Positions 16,652 through 25,984 are shown, numbered from the stretch's first letter. The stretch: 48,933 bases of DNA from Cryobacterium sp. (GCA_019638975.1 JAHBST010000008.1:1-48933), one strand, 5' to 3'. Program-made: numbers and translations. The notes: generated by a model from the sequence alone, not told the origin.

Positions 16652-17488
16652 TCAGGCGAGTTGCGCGATTCGCCAGACGTGAAGATTCGCGTAGCTCCGA
16701 AAGGGCGCCCATCGCCGGCCATATTCTTCGATGCGCGACGGCGTGTCGGGAAGCCCGAGTCGAACGGCGCCTTTGCGTAGGACAAGGTCGGTGGAGAGGA
16801 GGATGTCAGTCGCACCGAGACTTCTCATGGCGACATACCCGGCAGTCCATGCACCTATTCCCGGTTGAACCAGGAGACGCGCCGTCAGTTCCTCCGCGGA
16901 GGGCTTGTCATCAACGACGAGCGTCCCCGTCGCTAACGATTGCGCGACGCCGACGATGGCGGCGATTCGACCCGCCGGCCCGCGCAACACCTCGCGCCCG
17001 CGTTCGGCCCATTGCTGTATCGAAGGAAACAGGCCCGTGCCGTCGAGCTCGGCGACGATGCGAGAAAGGACAGATCGTGCCGCGGATATCGAGATCTGCT
17101 GACCGATCATGGTGCGCAAGATTTGTTCGGCCGGGTCGAGGCAACCAGGAAGACGAATTCCGGGATTCGCCTGGATCAGCTCCGCAAGCTTCGTGTCCGT
17201 CGACAAGTGTGCGTCGATGGCTGCAGAATCGGCGGCGAGATCGAAAAGCGACGCGACGGGGCCACGGTATTCCTCGGGAAGACCGGAACCGTCGAGCGAC
17301 GCGACCACGGCATCCGAACCGTCGAGTTCCACGTCGAGAGTGGCCGCGCGTCCGCCGGGCAGCCGCAAGCGGCGCCGGAAGTGCGAATCGTCGCCCGATT
17401 CAATTCCGGGAATGGAGTGGCCCGCGAGATAACGCATGACGCCTCGCCCATCGAACGGCGGAGTCGTCGAAAGCCGCGTCGAGGTCAC
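16652..17488 (-). CDS. alkA: DNA-3-methyladenine glycosylase II (AlkA type)
   Basis: The protein has 278 residues from the GTG at 17488. It shows an N-terminal AlkA domain (STTPPFDGRGVMRYLAGHSI) and the helix-hairpin-helix region LLVQPGIGAWTAGYVAMRSL, followed by LLSTDLVLRKG with the catalytic Asp, and the end motif RRWAPFRSYANLHVW. It excises alkylated bases from DNA to start base excision repair. The frame reaches a TTG at 17533, which would overlap the divergent kinase start. No Ada methyltransferase domain is fused to it here. The start is uncertain by about 15 residues; the function is well supported. Confidence 0.88.
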   Translation of the reverse strand: MTSTRLSTTPPFDGRGVMRYLAGHSIPGIESGDDSHFRRRLRLPGGRAATLDVELDGSDAVVASLDGSGLPEEYRGPVASLFDLAADSAAIDAHLSTDTKLAELIQANPGIRLPGCLDPAEQILRTMIGQQISISAARSVLSRIVAELDGTGLFPSIQQWAERGREVLRGPAGRIAAIVGVAQSLATGTLVVDDKPSAEELTARLLVQPGIGAWTAGYVAMRSLGATDILLSTDLVLRKGAVRLGLPDTPSRIEEYGRRWAPFRSYANLHVWRIAQLA

Positions 17489-17520
17489 GCGACAACTCTC
17501 GCACGGACCACCCACGCCGA

Positions 17521-17526
17521 TACGCT
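17521..17526 (+). promoter_or_regulatory. Candidate -10 box of a leaderless ribokinase-family transcript
   Basis: TACGCT stands 6 bases before the ATG of the downstream kinase, the spacing that places the transcription start on the A of the ATG. A GGAG lies between them, so a short-leader reading remains possible. Confidence 0.35.
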
Positions 17527-17532
17527 GGAGCA

Positions 17533-18447
17533 ATGGTCAACGGCACGCACTCCGGTATCGCCATGGTCGGCAGCGCCAACATGGACGTCGTCTTCTCAGT
17601 CGAGAGGATTCCGCTCCCCGGCGAGACTCTCCTCGCAGACTCCGTCGCCAAATACCCCGGGGGCAAGGGACTCAATCAGGCGGTGGCTGCGGCCAGAGCC
17701 GGTGCGCCGACGACGCTCATCGGAGCGCTCGGGCACGATGAAAACGGTAACGAGCTTTTCGCCACGATGGTGGATGCCGGAATAAACGCCGAACTCGTCC
17801 GCCGAGTCGCCGCCCCTACCGGTCAGGCTTTCATCGTCGTCGCCGACAATGCCGACAACACGATCATCGTCGGATCCGGCGCCAACGCCGAACTTCAAAC
17901 GCTCACCGAAGCGGAGCACGCCATCGTGCGCAGCGCCGATGTCCTCCTGCTGCAGCTTGAGCTGCCTCTCGAGGTCGTTCTCGAAGCGTCGAGGATTGCC
18001 CACGAGGCGGGGACCACCGTGATGCTGAACGCCGCACCCGCTCGCATGCTGCCCGCCGAGCTCATTGACGCGCTCGACTTCCTGATCGTGAATGAGCACG
18101 AAGCCTGCCTGCTCGGAGAGTCCGAAGACTTGACGACCGCCTCCGAGAAACTCGCCTCGCGCGTCGCCAACCTCATCGTGACGCTCGGGGCAGACGGGTC
18201 CGCGATTTATCAGGGTGCGGGGAACGTCGTCAGGATACCGGCCCGAAACGTCGTGGCGATCGACACGACGGGGGCCGGAGACACGTATTGCGGCGCGTTC
18301 GCTGCGGCGATTTCCGAAGGTCAACCGATCCCGGAGGCGGCGGCTTTCGCGACCGCGGCCGCGGCGCTCTCGGTGCAGGCTCTCGGGGCGGTGCCGTCTA
18401 TTCCCTCGCGCGACCGCATCAACGCGATGATCGCCGAATCGGTGTGA
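17533..18447 (+). CDS. rbsK: Ribokinase-family (PfkB) sugar kinase
   Basis: The protein has 304 residues of the PfkB family. The N-terminus GSANMDVVFSVERIPLPGET and the first signature YPGGKGLNQAVAAARAGA match ribokinases. The second signature DTTGAGDTYCGAFAAA (about residues 245-260) carries the catalytic Asp and anion hole. It phosphorylates a sugar, most likely ribose at O-5, in the cytosol. It is separated from the D-arabinan locus only by alkA but has no operator copy in front, so a direct role there is not supported. Ribokinase-like proteins also include deoxyribokinases, so the exact substrate is open. Confidence 0.82.
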   Translation: MVNGTHSGIAMVGSANMDVVFSVERIPLPGETLLADSVAKYPGGKGLNQAVAAARAGAPTTLIGALGHDENGNELFATMVDAGINAELVRRVAAPTGQAFIVVADNADNTIIVGSGANAELQTLTEAEHAIVRSADVLLLQLELPLEVVLEASRIAHEAGTTVMLNAAPARMLPAELIDALDFLIVNEHEACLLGESEDLTTASEKLASRVANLIVTLGADGSAIYQGAGNVVRIPARNVVAIDTTGAGDTYCGAFAAAISEGQPIPEAAAFATAAAALSVQALGAVPSIPSRDRINAMIAESV

Positions 18448-18524
18448 TCTTTCGCTAATCGGGGGATACTGAACCCTGGTGATCGGTTCGACACTCGACG
18501 AACGGCAATCAAGGAGGAGGGCTC

Positions 18525-19331
18525 ATGGCGTTGGACACCGTGACAGTGGTTCTGGCGTTTGCGACGGCGGCCTGGGTTCTCGCTTTTCTGCTTCAGCTCG
18601 TCGATGTCGTAACGGGACACCAAGTGAGGCGGGCCGGACGGGCTGCAGGCACTCGAGACCGCGACCGCATCCTGACCTGGACTGTCGCGGTGTGCGCGAT
18701 CGTGCTCGTGCTCGTCATCCTCGGCGTCGACTTCGCCGCACGACTGTTTCTCGATCGAATCGAACTCCTCGGCGGTTCGCTTCTCCTCGTCGGGCTCGTG
18801 ACGGTGAGCGCCCTCACGGCACTTCTCGCGGCACGGGCGCTTCGTCGACCGCAAACCGGATACCAGGTGGTTCGCGACGAATTGCGCTCGCTCGCGGGCG
18901 CGCGGCTCGCAAAGGGCAGGCTCGCGGACTACCGGGCGTGGCTCGCGACGATCGACGCTCGCGGAACAGACGTGAAACGCCGCGTCGTTACGGGGCGAGT
19001 CGTTCGGGCGATTCCCGTGATCGTCGGACTCGTGGCGTTTGCCGCGGCCGTCTGGCTGGCGACATCCGCCGTGCTCCAGCCGTGGCATGCGGCGGTCTAT
19101 TTGCTCGCCGTGGCGCTCAGCATCTGGATGGCGATTTGGGGTGCGCGGATCTCTCTCGCTCGCAACCTGGCCATTCATGCCGTGCACCAGAAGCAGAGAG
19201 CGGAGGCTATCCTGCTTCTCGACGACCTGGACCGGAAGGCGCCGAGGAAAGTCGCCGGACTCAGTGAGCGTGTTTCACGCGCGCTCGCGATTTTGCGCGA
19301 ACAGCAGGGCCAGGAGAATCGCCCGCGGTGA
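18525..19331 (+). CDS. Multi-pass membrane protein of unknown function
   Basis: The protein has 268 residues; its ATG lies 5 bases behind GGAGGAGGG-type signals (AAGGAGGAGG at 18511-18520). Five hydrophobic segments are visible (about residues 6-26, 49-71, 81-103, 161-183, 187-208). Two charged cytosolic regions surround them, and the last 55 residues are Arg/Lys/Glu-rich and probably helical. I do not recognise a family. The gene stands alone between the kinase and helD on the same strand, 77 bases behind the kinase stop. Confidence 0.65.
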   Translation: MALDTVTVVLAFATAAWVLAFLLQLVDVVTGHQVRRAGRAAGTRDRDRILTWTVAVCAIVLVLVILGVDFAARLFLDRIELLGGSLLLVGLVTVSALTALLAARALRRPQTGYQVVRDELRSLAGARLAKGRLADYRAWLATIDARGTDVKRRVVTGRVVRAIPVIVGLVAFAAAVWLATSAVLQPWHAAVYLLAVALSIWMAIWGARISLARNLAIHAVHQKQRAEAILLLDDLDRKAPRKVAGLSERVSRALAILREQQGQENRPR

Positions 19332-19418
19332 CACGGTCCGCCGGCGATTCGCGCGGCGAGTAGAGCCTTCCCCGAAACGATAGACTTGCATGTCCGAAAT
19401 CAAGGGGTGTGAGGCTGG

Positions 19419-21635
19419 GTGGCATCGAGCGAGTTGGAGCGCGAGCGCAACTATGTCGGGATGTTGTACGAGCGGCTCGATGAGCTCCAGCGTGAGGCGG
19501 AAACGCAATTGGCGCAGGTTCGCGCCGAGGATGTCGGCGGCGGACACCAGGCGCGCAGCGAGCGCGACAGCTTCGCGAGGCTCTATGAGGACCGCATCGC
19601 CCAATTGCGTGATGTGGGGGAGCGTCTCGCATTCGGGCGCCTGACCTCCGACGCCGAAGACGGCTCCGTAGTCCACCGTTACATCGGCCGAATCGGGTTG
19701 CGCGACGCTGAGCGAACTCCCGTTCTGCTCGACTGGCGAGTTCCGCAAGCGAGCGCTTTTTATCAGGCGACCGCGAAGACTCCCATGGGCGCGCGTGCGC
19801 GGCGGCACCTCATCTCCGCCGGCCGAACTCTCGCGCGAATCGAGGATGAAATCTTCGATCCGGACCTTCTCGACGAGTCCTCATTGCACCTCCAGGGAGA
19901 GGGCGCGCTCCTTGCGTCGCTCTCGGCGCAACGCACGGGGAGGATGTCCGACATCGTCGCGACGATCCAGGCCGAACAGGATCGCATCATCCGCTCCGAC
20001 CTCAGCGGCATTCTGGTCGTGCAAGGGGGGCCGGGCACGGGAAAGACCGCGGTGGCTCTGCACCGAGCGGCGTTCCTCCTGTATTCGCATCGCGAGCGGT
20101 TGCGTTCGAGCGGAGTGCTCATTGTCGGTCCCTCTCGTTCGTTCTTGAAATACATCGAAGCGGTGCTTCCTTCGCTCGGCGAGTCCGGGGTCGTGCTCGC
20201 GAGCGTCGGCCAGCTGTTCCCTGGCGTCGAGGCGACGGTGGAGGACTCCCCGCGCATCGCGGACGTGAAGGGGCGATTGTCCATGGCCGGCCTCATCGCG
20301 CGCGCCGTGGCCTCCCGTCAGCGCGTGCCCGCCGGTCCGCAAACGATCGACGTCAACGGTGAAACGCTCCTCGTGGAGCCCGATCTCGTGGCATCCGCTA
20401 TTCGCCGCGCCCAGGAGAGCGGCAAACCCTACAACGAAGCTCGAGTCGTGTTCGTGAAATCGGCGCTCACGGCGCTCACTCGGGTCCTCGCGGACCAATT
20501 GCGCGATCACGGCAATTCGATCGACGAATCGGACCTCGGGATGTTGCGCGAAGACATCCGCAGTTCGCAGGATGCCCGGATTGTGCTCAATTCGGCGTGG
20601 CTTCCGTTGACCCCCGAGAAGCTCGTCCAGGACCTCTTCGCGAGGCCCGAATGGCTCGCGTCGCTCACGCCCGACTGGACGATCGAGGATCGTGAGCTTC
20701 TGCATCGAGACCGCTCGGCGCTCTTCACGGTGTCCGACATCCCGTTGCTGGACGAAGCGGCCGAGCTTCTCGGCGATGCGCCCGTCGACAACGCGGCGGA
20801 GCGCCGGGAGGCGAAATTGCAGCGCCGGCGGGACATCGAGAACGCCGAGCGGGCGATTGCGAACATGGGCGTCGGCGGGAGAGTCAACGCAGAACAACTC
20901 GCGTCGGGATTCGCCGAGTTCGCCGACGCCGGAACCACCGCGGAGCGGGCTGCCGCCGATCGCACGTGGGCTTTCGGTCACATCGTCGTCGACGAGGCGC
21001 AAGAGCTCTCGCCCATGCAATGGCGTCTCCTGTTGCGGCGGGGCCCCTCTCGATCGTTCACGATCGTGGGCGACATCGCTCAAGCGGCAGCGGCATCCGC
21101 GTCGGAGACCTGGCGACACGCTCTCGCTCCCCTGATCGGCCACCGGGCCGAGGGCGATCGTTGGCGCCGCGAGGAATTGACTGTGAACTACCGGACTCCC
21201 TCGCAAATCGCCGCCGCGGCCGAATCGATGGCCATCGCGCACAATCTGCCGGTCACGCGCTCAGTGTCCGTGAGGGAGAGCCAGTGGCCCATCGAATCGG
21301 TTCCGGATGCCGTGGAGGCCGTTCGACTCGCTCTCGAAGTCGAGGGAACCGCCGCGGTGATTGCGGTCGATGGGCGACTGGATTCGCTTCGCGCGGAGCT
21401 GGCGCGGGAATTCCCCGGTCGTGTGGGCGAAGGCGCGGGGGACCTTGATTCCGAAGTGACGGTGCTCGGCACGAGCGAGGCCAAGGGTCTCGAGTTCGAT
21501 TCGGTTGTGATCGTCGATCCCGCGGCGATCGTCGGGGCATCCGAACGGGGCGCGGCGGCACTCTACGTGGCAATGACGCGTCCGACTCAGCGGCTCGTCT
21601 TCGCCGAAGCGAGGACGCTTCCCGCCGGCCTCTAG
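19419..21635 (+). CDS. helD: HelD-like RNA polymerase recycling ATPase (UvrD/Rep-type fold)
   Basis: The protein has 738 residues with a GTG start. An N-terminal coiled coil (residues 1-70) precedes a split superfamily 1 helicase core: Walker A GGPGTGKT at 203-210, IVVDEAQELSPMQWRLLL (Walker B and following), LTVNYRTPSQIA, and VTVLGTSEAKGLEFDSVVIVDP with YVAMTRPTQRLVF at the C-terminus. This arrangement fits HelD proteins, which insert into RNA polymerase and release stalled complexes using ATP. A UvrD-like DNA helicase is less likely because of the N-terminal coiled coil. The stop codon shares CTAG with the convergent gene behind it. Confidence 0.82.
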   Translation: MASSELERERNYVGMLYERLDELQREAETQLAQVRAEDVGGGHQARSERDSFARLYEDRIAQLRDVGERLAFGRLTSDAEDGSVVHRYIGRIGLRDAERTPVLLDWRVPQASAFYQATAKTPMGARARRHLISAGRTLARIEDEIFDPDLLDESSLHLQGEGALLASLSAQRTGRMSDIVATIQAEQDRIIRSDLSGILVVQGGPGTGKTAVALHRAAFLLYSHRERLRSSGVLIVGPSRSFLKYIEAVLPSLGESGVVLASVGQLFPGVEATVEDSPRIADVKGRLSMAGLIARAVASRQRVPAGPQTIDVNGETLLVEPDLVASAIRRAQESGKPYNEARVVFVKSALTALTRVLADQLRDHGNSIDESDLGMLREDIRSSQDARIVLNSAWLPLTPEKLVQDLFARPEWLASLTPDWTIEDRELLHRDRSALFTVSDIPLLDEAAELLGDAPVDNAAERREAKLQRRRDIENAERAIANMGVGGRVNAEQLASGFAEFADAGTTAERAAADRTWAFGHIVVDEAQELSPMQWRLLLRRGPSRSFTIVGDIAQAAAASASETWRHALAPLIGHRAEGDRWRREELTVNYRTPSQIAAAAESMAIAHNLPVTRSVSVRESQWPIESVPDAVEAVRLALEVEGTAAVIAVDGRLDSLRAELAREFPGRVGEGAGDLDSEVTVLGTSEAKGLEFDSVVIVDPAAIVGASERGAAALYVAMTRPTQRLVFAEARTLPAGL

Positions 21636-22696
21636 CGACCCACGATGGCCGGGAGGACGTTGAGCGTCCAGACCGCAATCACGACGACGAGAAGGACGAC
21701 TCCGACAACGGGCAGGGCCGGTCGCAGCCTTCGCCCCGCTTGAGCCACTCTGTTGCCGGCCATGCGGTCCGTGAGGGTCGTTTCGCCGGAGGGAGAGTAA
21801 GAGCCTCTGGCCCGATCATCCGCGTAACGTTCCGTGCGCTCGACGGCTTTGTCGCCCACGGTATCGACGATGCGAAACACACGAGCGAGGGTCGCGACGT
21901 TCGTGAGTTCGAATGGCTGAGCGGAATAGATGAACATCCAGTCGTCCACGATCTCGACGTCGAATTGCGCCGCTTCGTCGACGAGCCGTGCCATGAGGTC
22001 CGGTGTGAAAACGTAGAGTGCATCCCGTTCGTATTCTTTCGGGCAATACAGCGTGAAATACCGATCGAAATCGCCTTCAAGCGCAAGCACTTGATCGCGC
22101 GAAAACCTGACCGGCAGATTGGTGCCGAGGAAGTTGTTCGATTTCGCATCGAGAATCATTTGCGGGAGCATCCGCTCGAGCTTGATCGCCACATACCCCC
22201 AATGGTGTACTTTCCGATTTTTGCCGGATCCCGTCGTGTAATTCAGGTTGCCGACGTCGACGAACGGCCGGGTCGTTCGCGAGAGGCGCTCGGGAACGCG
22301 CCGCGCGGTCCCGATCCCGAAGATCGTGCCCGAATACGGGGGAACCAGCCCGTCGGCGGTAAAACTCAGTCCGTTCGCGAGGGCGAACCGCGATAGCCGC
22401 AGCAATCGGGACCAGGTCACGTGCCCGACGACAAGGTGGTAGGCAACCGCGACACCGGCCGCGACGACGAGCGTCGCGACAAACACCGCGATCCCCGAAC
22501 TTCCCGAAAATGCCCTCGACATGATGTTCAAGACGAAACTCAGCGTGAAGACGCCGAGGATAACGATGAGCACAAGCGATACGACGGATGCGATCGCCGA
22601 GGATGCCACGATCGAACCGGCAGACTCCCGGCGGAATTGCGCGACCTCCTGACGTGACACGGGAGAGGTCAGGGGGGAATAGTCGAGAGTGGTCAC
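21632..22696 (-). CDS. Membrane protein of unknown function
   Basis: The protein has 354 residues with a GTG start preceded by GGAAGG at 7 bases. Two hydrophobic segments near residues 27-60 and 65-90 and one at the C-terminus (about 325-348) frame a soluble central region of over 200 residues. The central part contains VDVGNLNYTTGSGKNRKVHHWGYVAIKL and YVFTPDLMARLVDEA. I recognise no family. It overlaps helD tail to tail by 4 bases. Confidence 0.65.
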   Translation of the reverse strand: MTTLDYSPLTSPVSRQEVAQFRRESAGSIVASSAIASVVSLVLIVILGVFTLSFVLNIMSRAFSGSSGIAVFVATLVVAAGVAVAYHLVVGHVTWSRLLRLSRFALANGLSFTADGLVPPYSGTIFGIGTARRVPERLSRTTRPFVDVGNLNYTTGSGKNRKVHHWGYVAIKLERMLPQMILDAKSNNFLGTNLPVRFSRDQVLALEGDFDRYFTLYCPKEYERDALYVFTPDLMARLVDEAAQFDVEIVDDWMFIYSAQPFELTNVATLARVFRIVDTVGDKAVERTERYADDRARGSYSPSGETTLTDRMAGNRVAQAGRRLRPALPVVGVVLLVVVIAVWTLNVLPAIVGR

Positions 22697-22785
22697 GGTC
22701 TGCCTTCCAGGACTGCTCGATCAGAATCGCGCTACGTGCGAATCGTATCGGGGCTGCCACCGACACTCCGTGACATCCTTGACGT

Positions 22786-23934
22786 GTGAGCATCCTGAGC
22801 GACACATTGTTGGAATCCATCCACTCTCGCGCGGCGCGGTATGACCGCGACAACGAATTTTGCGCGGAGGACCTCGAGGAGTTGCGCGCGGCCGGGTATC
22901 TCTCGGCGCTTGTGCCGCGGGAAATGGGCGGGGCGGGACTGTCGCTTCGCCAATTGGTCAACGAACAGAAACGACTTGCGTCGGCGGCGCCCGCGACGGC
23001 GCTCGCAGTCAACATGCATTTGGTCTGGACGGGTGTGGCGAAGACGCTCCTCGATCGAGGCGACGATTCGCTGGCGTTCGTGCTGACCGAATCCGCGGCG
23101 GGTGAGGTTTACGCGCTCGCCATCAGCGAAGCGGGCAACGACCGTGTGCTTTTCGGCAGCTCGACCGATGCCCGTCCGCTGCCGGACGGCGCGTACGAAT
23201 TCTCGGGGACGAAGATCTTCACGAGCTTGTCGCCCGTGTGGACGCGGCTTGGCTTGTTCGGGCTTGACAGCACGTCGCCGGATGCGCCGAAACTCGTGCA
23301 TGCCGTCGTCTCGCGAGACGCCGCGGGCATCGAAATCCTCGACGATTGGGACACCATGGGAATGCGCGCATCCCAAAGCTGCAGCACGCGACTCAACCAC
23401 GTGCGTGCGGAACCGTCGCGAATTCTCCGTCGACTCGATCCGGGACCCAACCCCGACCCGCTCATCTTCGCGATTTTCGCCAATTTCGAGACTCTCGTTT
23501 CCTCCGTGTATGCGGGGATCGCCGAGCGAGCGCTCGAACTCGGCGTCGCGAACGCGATCAAGCGCACCTCGGCGCGCAACGATGGAGCTTCGAAGGCCCT
23601 GGATCCCGACGTTCGATGGAAACTTGCGGATGCGGCGATCGCGTTCGATTCGCTCGCACCGCAATTGGATGCCATCGCCGCCGACATCGACAACGGCGTG
23701 GATCGGGGAGGCGACTGGTTCCGAGCGCTCGTCGGACTGAAAATTCGCTCCACCCAAACCGCGCGGTTCGTCGTGGATCAGGCCATTCGCGTGTCAGGTG
23801 GCGGGAGCTATTTCGCGGGCAACGAACTCGGACGACTGTATCGCGACGTGCTCGCGGGAGGCTTCCATCCGAGCAATGAAGATTCCGCGCACTCGACCGT
23901 GGCGACGTCACTTCTCGGCCCGGTCCCCGAATAG
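22786..23934 (+). CDS. Acyl-CoA dehydrogenase family protein
   Basis: The protein has 382 residues with a GTG start. The three-part ACAD layout is visible: N-terminal helices with AAGYLSALVPREMGGAGLSL, a middle beta domain (SGTKIFTSLSPVWTRLG and WDTMGMRASQSCS), and C-terminal helices with IRVSGGGSYFAGNELGRLYRDVLAGGFHP. These enzymes use FAD to oxidise acyl-CoA or, in related members, act as flavin monooxygenases. The usual catalytic Glu is not obvious, and the VSGGGSYFAGN..LYRD pattern also occurs in DszC/HpaA-like members, so the substrate is open. The start lies 89 bases from the divergent membrane protein gene. Confidence 0.82.
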   Translation: MSILSDTLLESIHSRAARYDRDNEFCAEDLEELRAAGYLSALVPREMGGAGLSLRQLVNEQKRLASAAPATALAVNMHLVWTGVAKTLLDRGDDSLAFVLTESAAGEVYALAISEAGNDRVLFGSSTDARPLPDGAYEFSGTKIFTSLSPVWTRLGLFGLDSTSPDAPKLVHAVVSRDAAGIEILDDWDTMGMRASQSCSTRLNHVRAEPSRILRRLDPGPNPDPLIFAIFANFETLVSSVYAGIAERALELGVANAIKRTSARNDGASKALDPDVRWKLADAAIAFDSLAPQLDAIAADIDNGVDRGGDWFRALVGLKIRSTQTARFVVDQAIRVSGGGSYFAGNELGRLYRDVLAGGFHPSNEDSAHSTVATSLLGPVPE

Positions 23935-23959
23935 ACTCATCGCCCTGGCCCCGGACAGA

Positions 23960-24017
23960 CTCATCGCCCGGTGCGGCACTTGAGTGCGGCTCTTCCGGGC
24001 GATGAGTTGTTCTTATT
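23960..24017 (+). terminator. Hairpin behind the acyl-CoA dehydrogenase gene
   Basis: CTCATCGCCCGG (23960-23971) and CCGGGCGATGAG (23995-24006) form a perfect 12-base-pair stem. Its 23-base loop contains a further small hairpin (GCAC/GTGC). TTGTTCTTATT follows, a loose U-rich tract, so an intrinsic terminator is likely. The first arm is preceded by a direct copy of AGACTCATCGCCC at 23933-23945. Otherwise the 299-base gap up to the next gene holds nothing I can name. Confidence 0.6.
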
Positions 24018-24233
24018 CCAGAGTGCACCCGATCGCGATTCGGTGCAAGTTTTTTCTGCCCCCGGATTGGCTACATCACTACTGGGGTCTCGCCGGGCGT
24101 CCGATTCCCGGTAACGTCGAATTGACCGCAGCAGGCGCGGTTCGTAATTCGCGAATGCGGCACAGCGGTGAGGGGGGTGGCGGCGTTGCGCATCGACGCA
24201 GAGAACCCGAACTCGCGCGTTGCGGAGGACACC

Positions 24234-24998
24234 ATGTCTCCCGTCCGCCACTTCCTCAGCGCTCACCTCGGCGTGCCGTCATCGTCACTTGTCTCGCGAC
24301 TTCTCGGGCGCAATCCGATTCCACGAGCACTTCGGCCCGCATTTCGGCTCGCTTGCGGCGAAGTTTCCGTAGCGGACGCGCTCACGCAGCTCGGTTCCGG
24401 GTGGATGGCATTTCACGCCGTCCCCCTCGGCAACGGGCTCGGCGTGCTCGAGTACATCGTCATCGGCCCTCCCGGGGTCTACTCGGTCGCGGTTCGCCAG
24501 CATCCCGGGAAGGCGGTCTGGATCGACGCGGGCACGCTCGTCGTCGACGGCGAACGGATGCCGCACATTCGTGATGCCGAGTTCGAAGCGGTCCGCGCTT
24601 CTCAATTGCTCTCGGAGGTGATCGGCTCTCGCGTGGAGGTTACGCCGTGCCTGATCCTCGTCGAGCCCCGAAGCCTCACGGTGGCGCGCCCCCCGCGACG
24701 CGTTGCCGTGCTCACGCCGCGCGAGCTTCGGGCCTGGCTGAAGGACATGCCGCGGAAACTCCCTCAGGATGCTCTCGAGGAATTTCGCGCTGCAGCTGCC
24801 GCGCAAGTCATGTGGCAGGACTTGTGCTCGCCGACGATCGCGGCCGCCGAGCGATTTGCTGCCTTCCGGAGAATTCAGACGTCGGTGAGTCAGGCGCGCC
24901 ACGTCCGACTCACGTGGGTCACCGGCGCTCTTGTCCTGTTGTGGCTCATCGCTATGGTGGGAATCGGCGGATTCACCACGAGTCTGCTCATTCGATAA
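24234..24998 (+). CDS. NERD-like domain protein with C-terminal membrane anchor
   Basis: The protein has 254 residues. The ATG at 24234 is chosen because GGAGG lies 5 bases upstream; the frame continues 22 codons further up. Residues about 50-150 contain LGVLEYIVIGPPGVYSVAVR and VWIDAGTLVVDGERMPHIRD, which resemble the NERD (nuclease-related) fold, where a conserved Asp/Glu and GPxGVxxV strand are typical. The clear active-site Lys pattern is not evident. One hydrophobic segment (about 228-250) ends the protein. The assignment to NERD is tentative; the gene itself is well supported. Confidence 0.55.
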   Translation: MSPVRHFLSAHLGVPSSSLVSRLLGRNPIPRALRPAFRLACGEVSVADALTQLGSGWMAFHAVPLGNGLGVLEYIVIGPPGVYSVAVRQHPGKAVWIDAGTLVVDGERMPHIRDAEFEAVRASQLLSEVIGSRVEVTPCLILVEPRSLTVARPPRRVAVLTPRELRAWLKDMPRKLPQDALEEFRAAAAAQVMWQDLCSPTIAAAERFAAFRRIQTSVSQARHVRLTWVTGALVLLWLIAMVGIGGFTTSLLIR

Positions 24999-25020
24999 TC
25001 GGATGCCGCAATCGTGCGAC

Positions 25021-25356
25021 TCAGTGCGTCAGCAGTGAAATGATTCCCATCGTCGCGACGGTCGCGGTCGCAAGAAATGCGGCGAGTCCGCCGATCAGCA
25101 GCGTACGGGATTGATTCATCCGCTGGATCGCGGTCGTGCTGTTTTTCGCTTCGAGCGCATCCCGCGCCTCGGCGAGAGTGCGAAACGAGCCGACCCGACG
25201 GCCGTTGCGATCGGTGGCCCGGTACTTGCCTCCGGGGGTGCGATCAATGCCACCCGCCACTTCGCCGTCGTATTCGGCAACCCAACGCGTGGGGAGGACG
25301 GGAACCCACTCGGGGTTCTCGTACGGTACGACGGTCTTGTCAGTGATGGCGGTCAT
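25021..25356 (-). CDS. Small protein with a single C-terminal membrane helix
   Basis: The protein has 111 residues. The ATG at 25356 follows an AGGTGGG stretch; a longer frame upstream has no such signal. The soluble part has a short beta-type repeat look (WVAEYDGEVAGGIDRTPGGKYRATDRNGRRVGSFRTLAEARDALE), compatible with a small DNA- or ligand-binding fold of unknown role. Residues about 88-108 are hydrophobic. It is convergent with the NERD-like gene and divergent from cspA. Confidence 0.55.
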   Translation of the reverse strand: MTAITDKTVVPYENPEWVPVLPTRWVAEYDGEVAGGIDRTPGGKYRATDRNGRRVGSFRTLAEARDALEAKNSTTAIQRMNQSRTLLIGGLAAFLATATVATMGIISLLTH

Positions 25357-25539
25357 CCCACCTGCCTTCCTGGACGGCGTCATTCGCTCATCCATCCTCG
25401 GGCCGGCCGCTGAGGCGACAGACCCACTCTCGCGATTCAGATCACGAGCTGTCTGCAGCGACCCGACGAGTATACCGGCCGACCTTGCGGTTTGCCGGGA
25501 AGGTAACAATTCGATCCTGACTTGCACGAAGGCTGTTTC

Positions 25540-25568
25540 TTACCTCCAAAGTCCACTACTGTCTATAT
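25540..25568 (+). promoter_or_regulatory. Candidate promoter of the cold-shock gene
   Basis: TTACCT (25540-25545) and CTATAT (25563-25568) with a 17-base spacer face cspA and would give a 5' leader of about 135 bases, a length usual for cold-shock mRNAs. In the 354-base gap between the divergent small membrane protein and cspA I see nothing else beyond this. Confidence 0.35.
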
Positions 25569-25710
25569 CGCAGTTGCAGTACCTCGCACATCTTGATTGC
25601 CAGACGCCAGAAATGGCGAATTGGATCTTTCGGGAGCGGACGATGAACACCGCGACGTGTGGCCTCGAAAGTCGGGGTCACCGAGCAGGACTCCTGAAGG
25701 AGAAAAGAAA

Positions 25711-25914
25711 ATGGCAGTAGGCACCGTTAAGTGGTTCAACGCGGAAAAGGGCTTTGGATTCATCGCCCCTGAGGACGGAAGTCCCGACGTGTTCGCCCAC
25801 TACTCGGCCATCACCGGTAGCGGCTACAAGTCGCTCGATGAGAACCAGAAGGTCGAATTCGACCTGGCTCAGGGCCCCAAGGGCCCGCAGGCGGAGAACA
25901 TCCGCCCGATGTAG
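25711..25914 (+). CDS. cspA: Cold-shock protein
   Basis: The protein has 67 residues with both RNA-binding motifs of the cold-shock domain: [12 protein letters not shown] (RNP1) and DVFAHYSAI (RNP2), ending [20 protein letters not shown]. It binds single-stranded RNA/DNA and acts as an RNA chaperone. The ATG at 25711 lies 8 bases behind AAGGAG; upstream codons in the same frame belong to the leader. The gene is monocistronic, with a strong intrinsic terminator immediately behind it. Confidence 0.93.
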   Translation: MAVGTVKWFNAEKGFGFIAPEDGSPDVFAHYSAITGSGYKSLDENQKVEFDLAQGPKGPQAENIRPM

Positions 25915-25925
25915 TCACTGAATCA

Positions 25926-25968
25926 GCCGGTCCCGCGCAGCGCTCAAGCGCCGCGGGGCCGGCTTTTT
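25926..25968 (+). terminator. Intrinsic terminator of cspA
   Basis: GCCGGTCCCGCG (25926-25937) pairs with CGCGGGGCCGGC (25952-25963) with one G-U pair. An inner GCGCT/AGCGC stem closes the top, and TTTTT follows at 25964-25968. This is a clear rho-independent terminator. Confidence 0.85.
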
Positions 25969-25984
25969 CGTTGCCCGGCGGCCA

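Noticed and set aside
17533..18447. The ribokinase-family gene as part of the D-arabinan regulon
   Set aside because: It has no operator copy in front, is separated by alkA, and the locus already has its own FGGY kinase.
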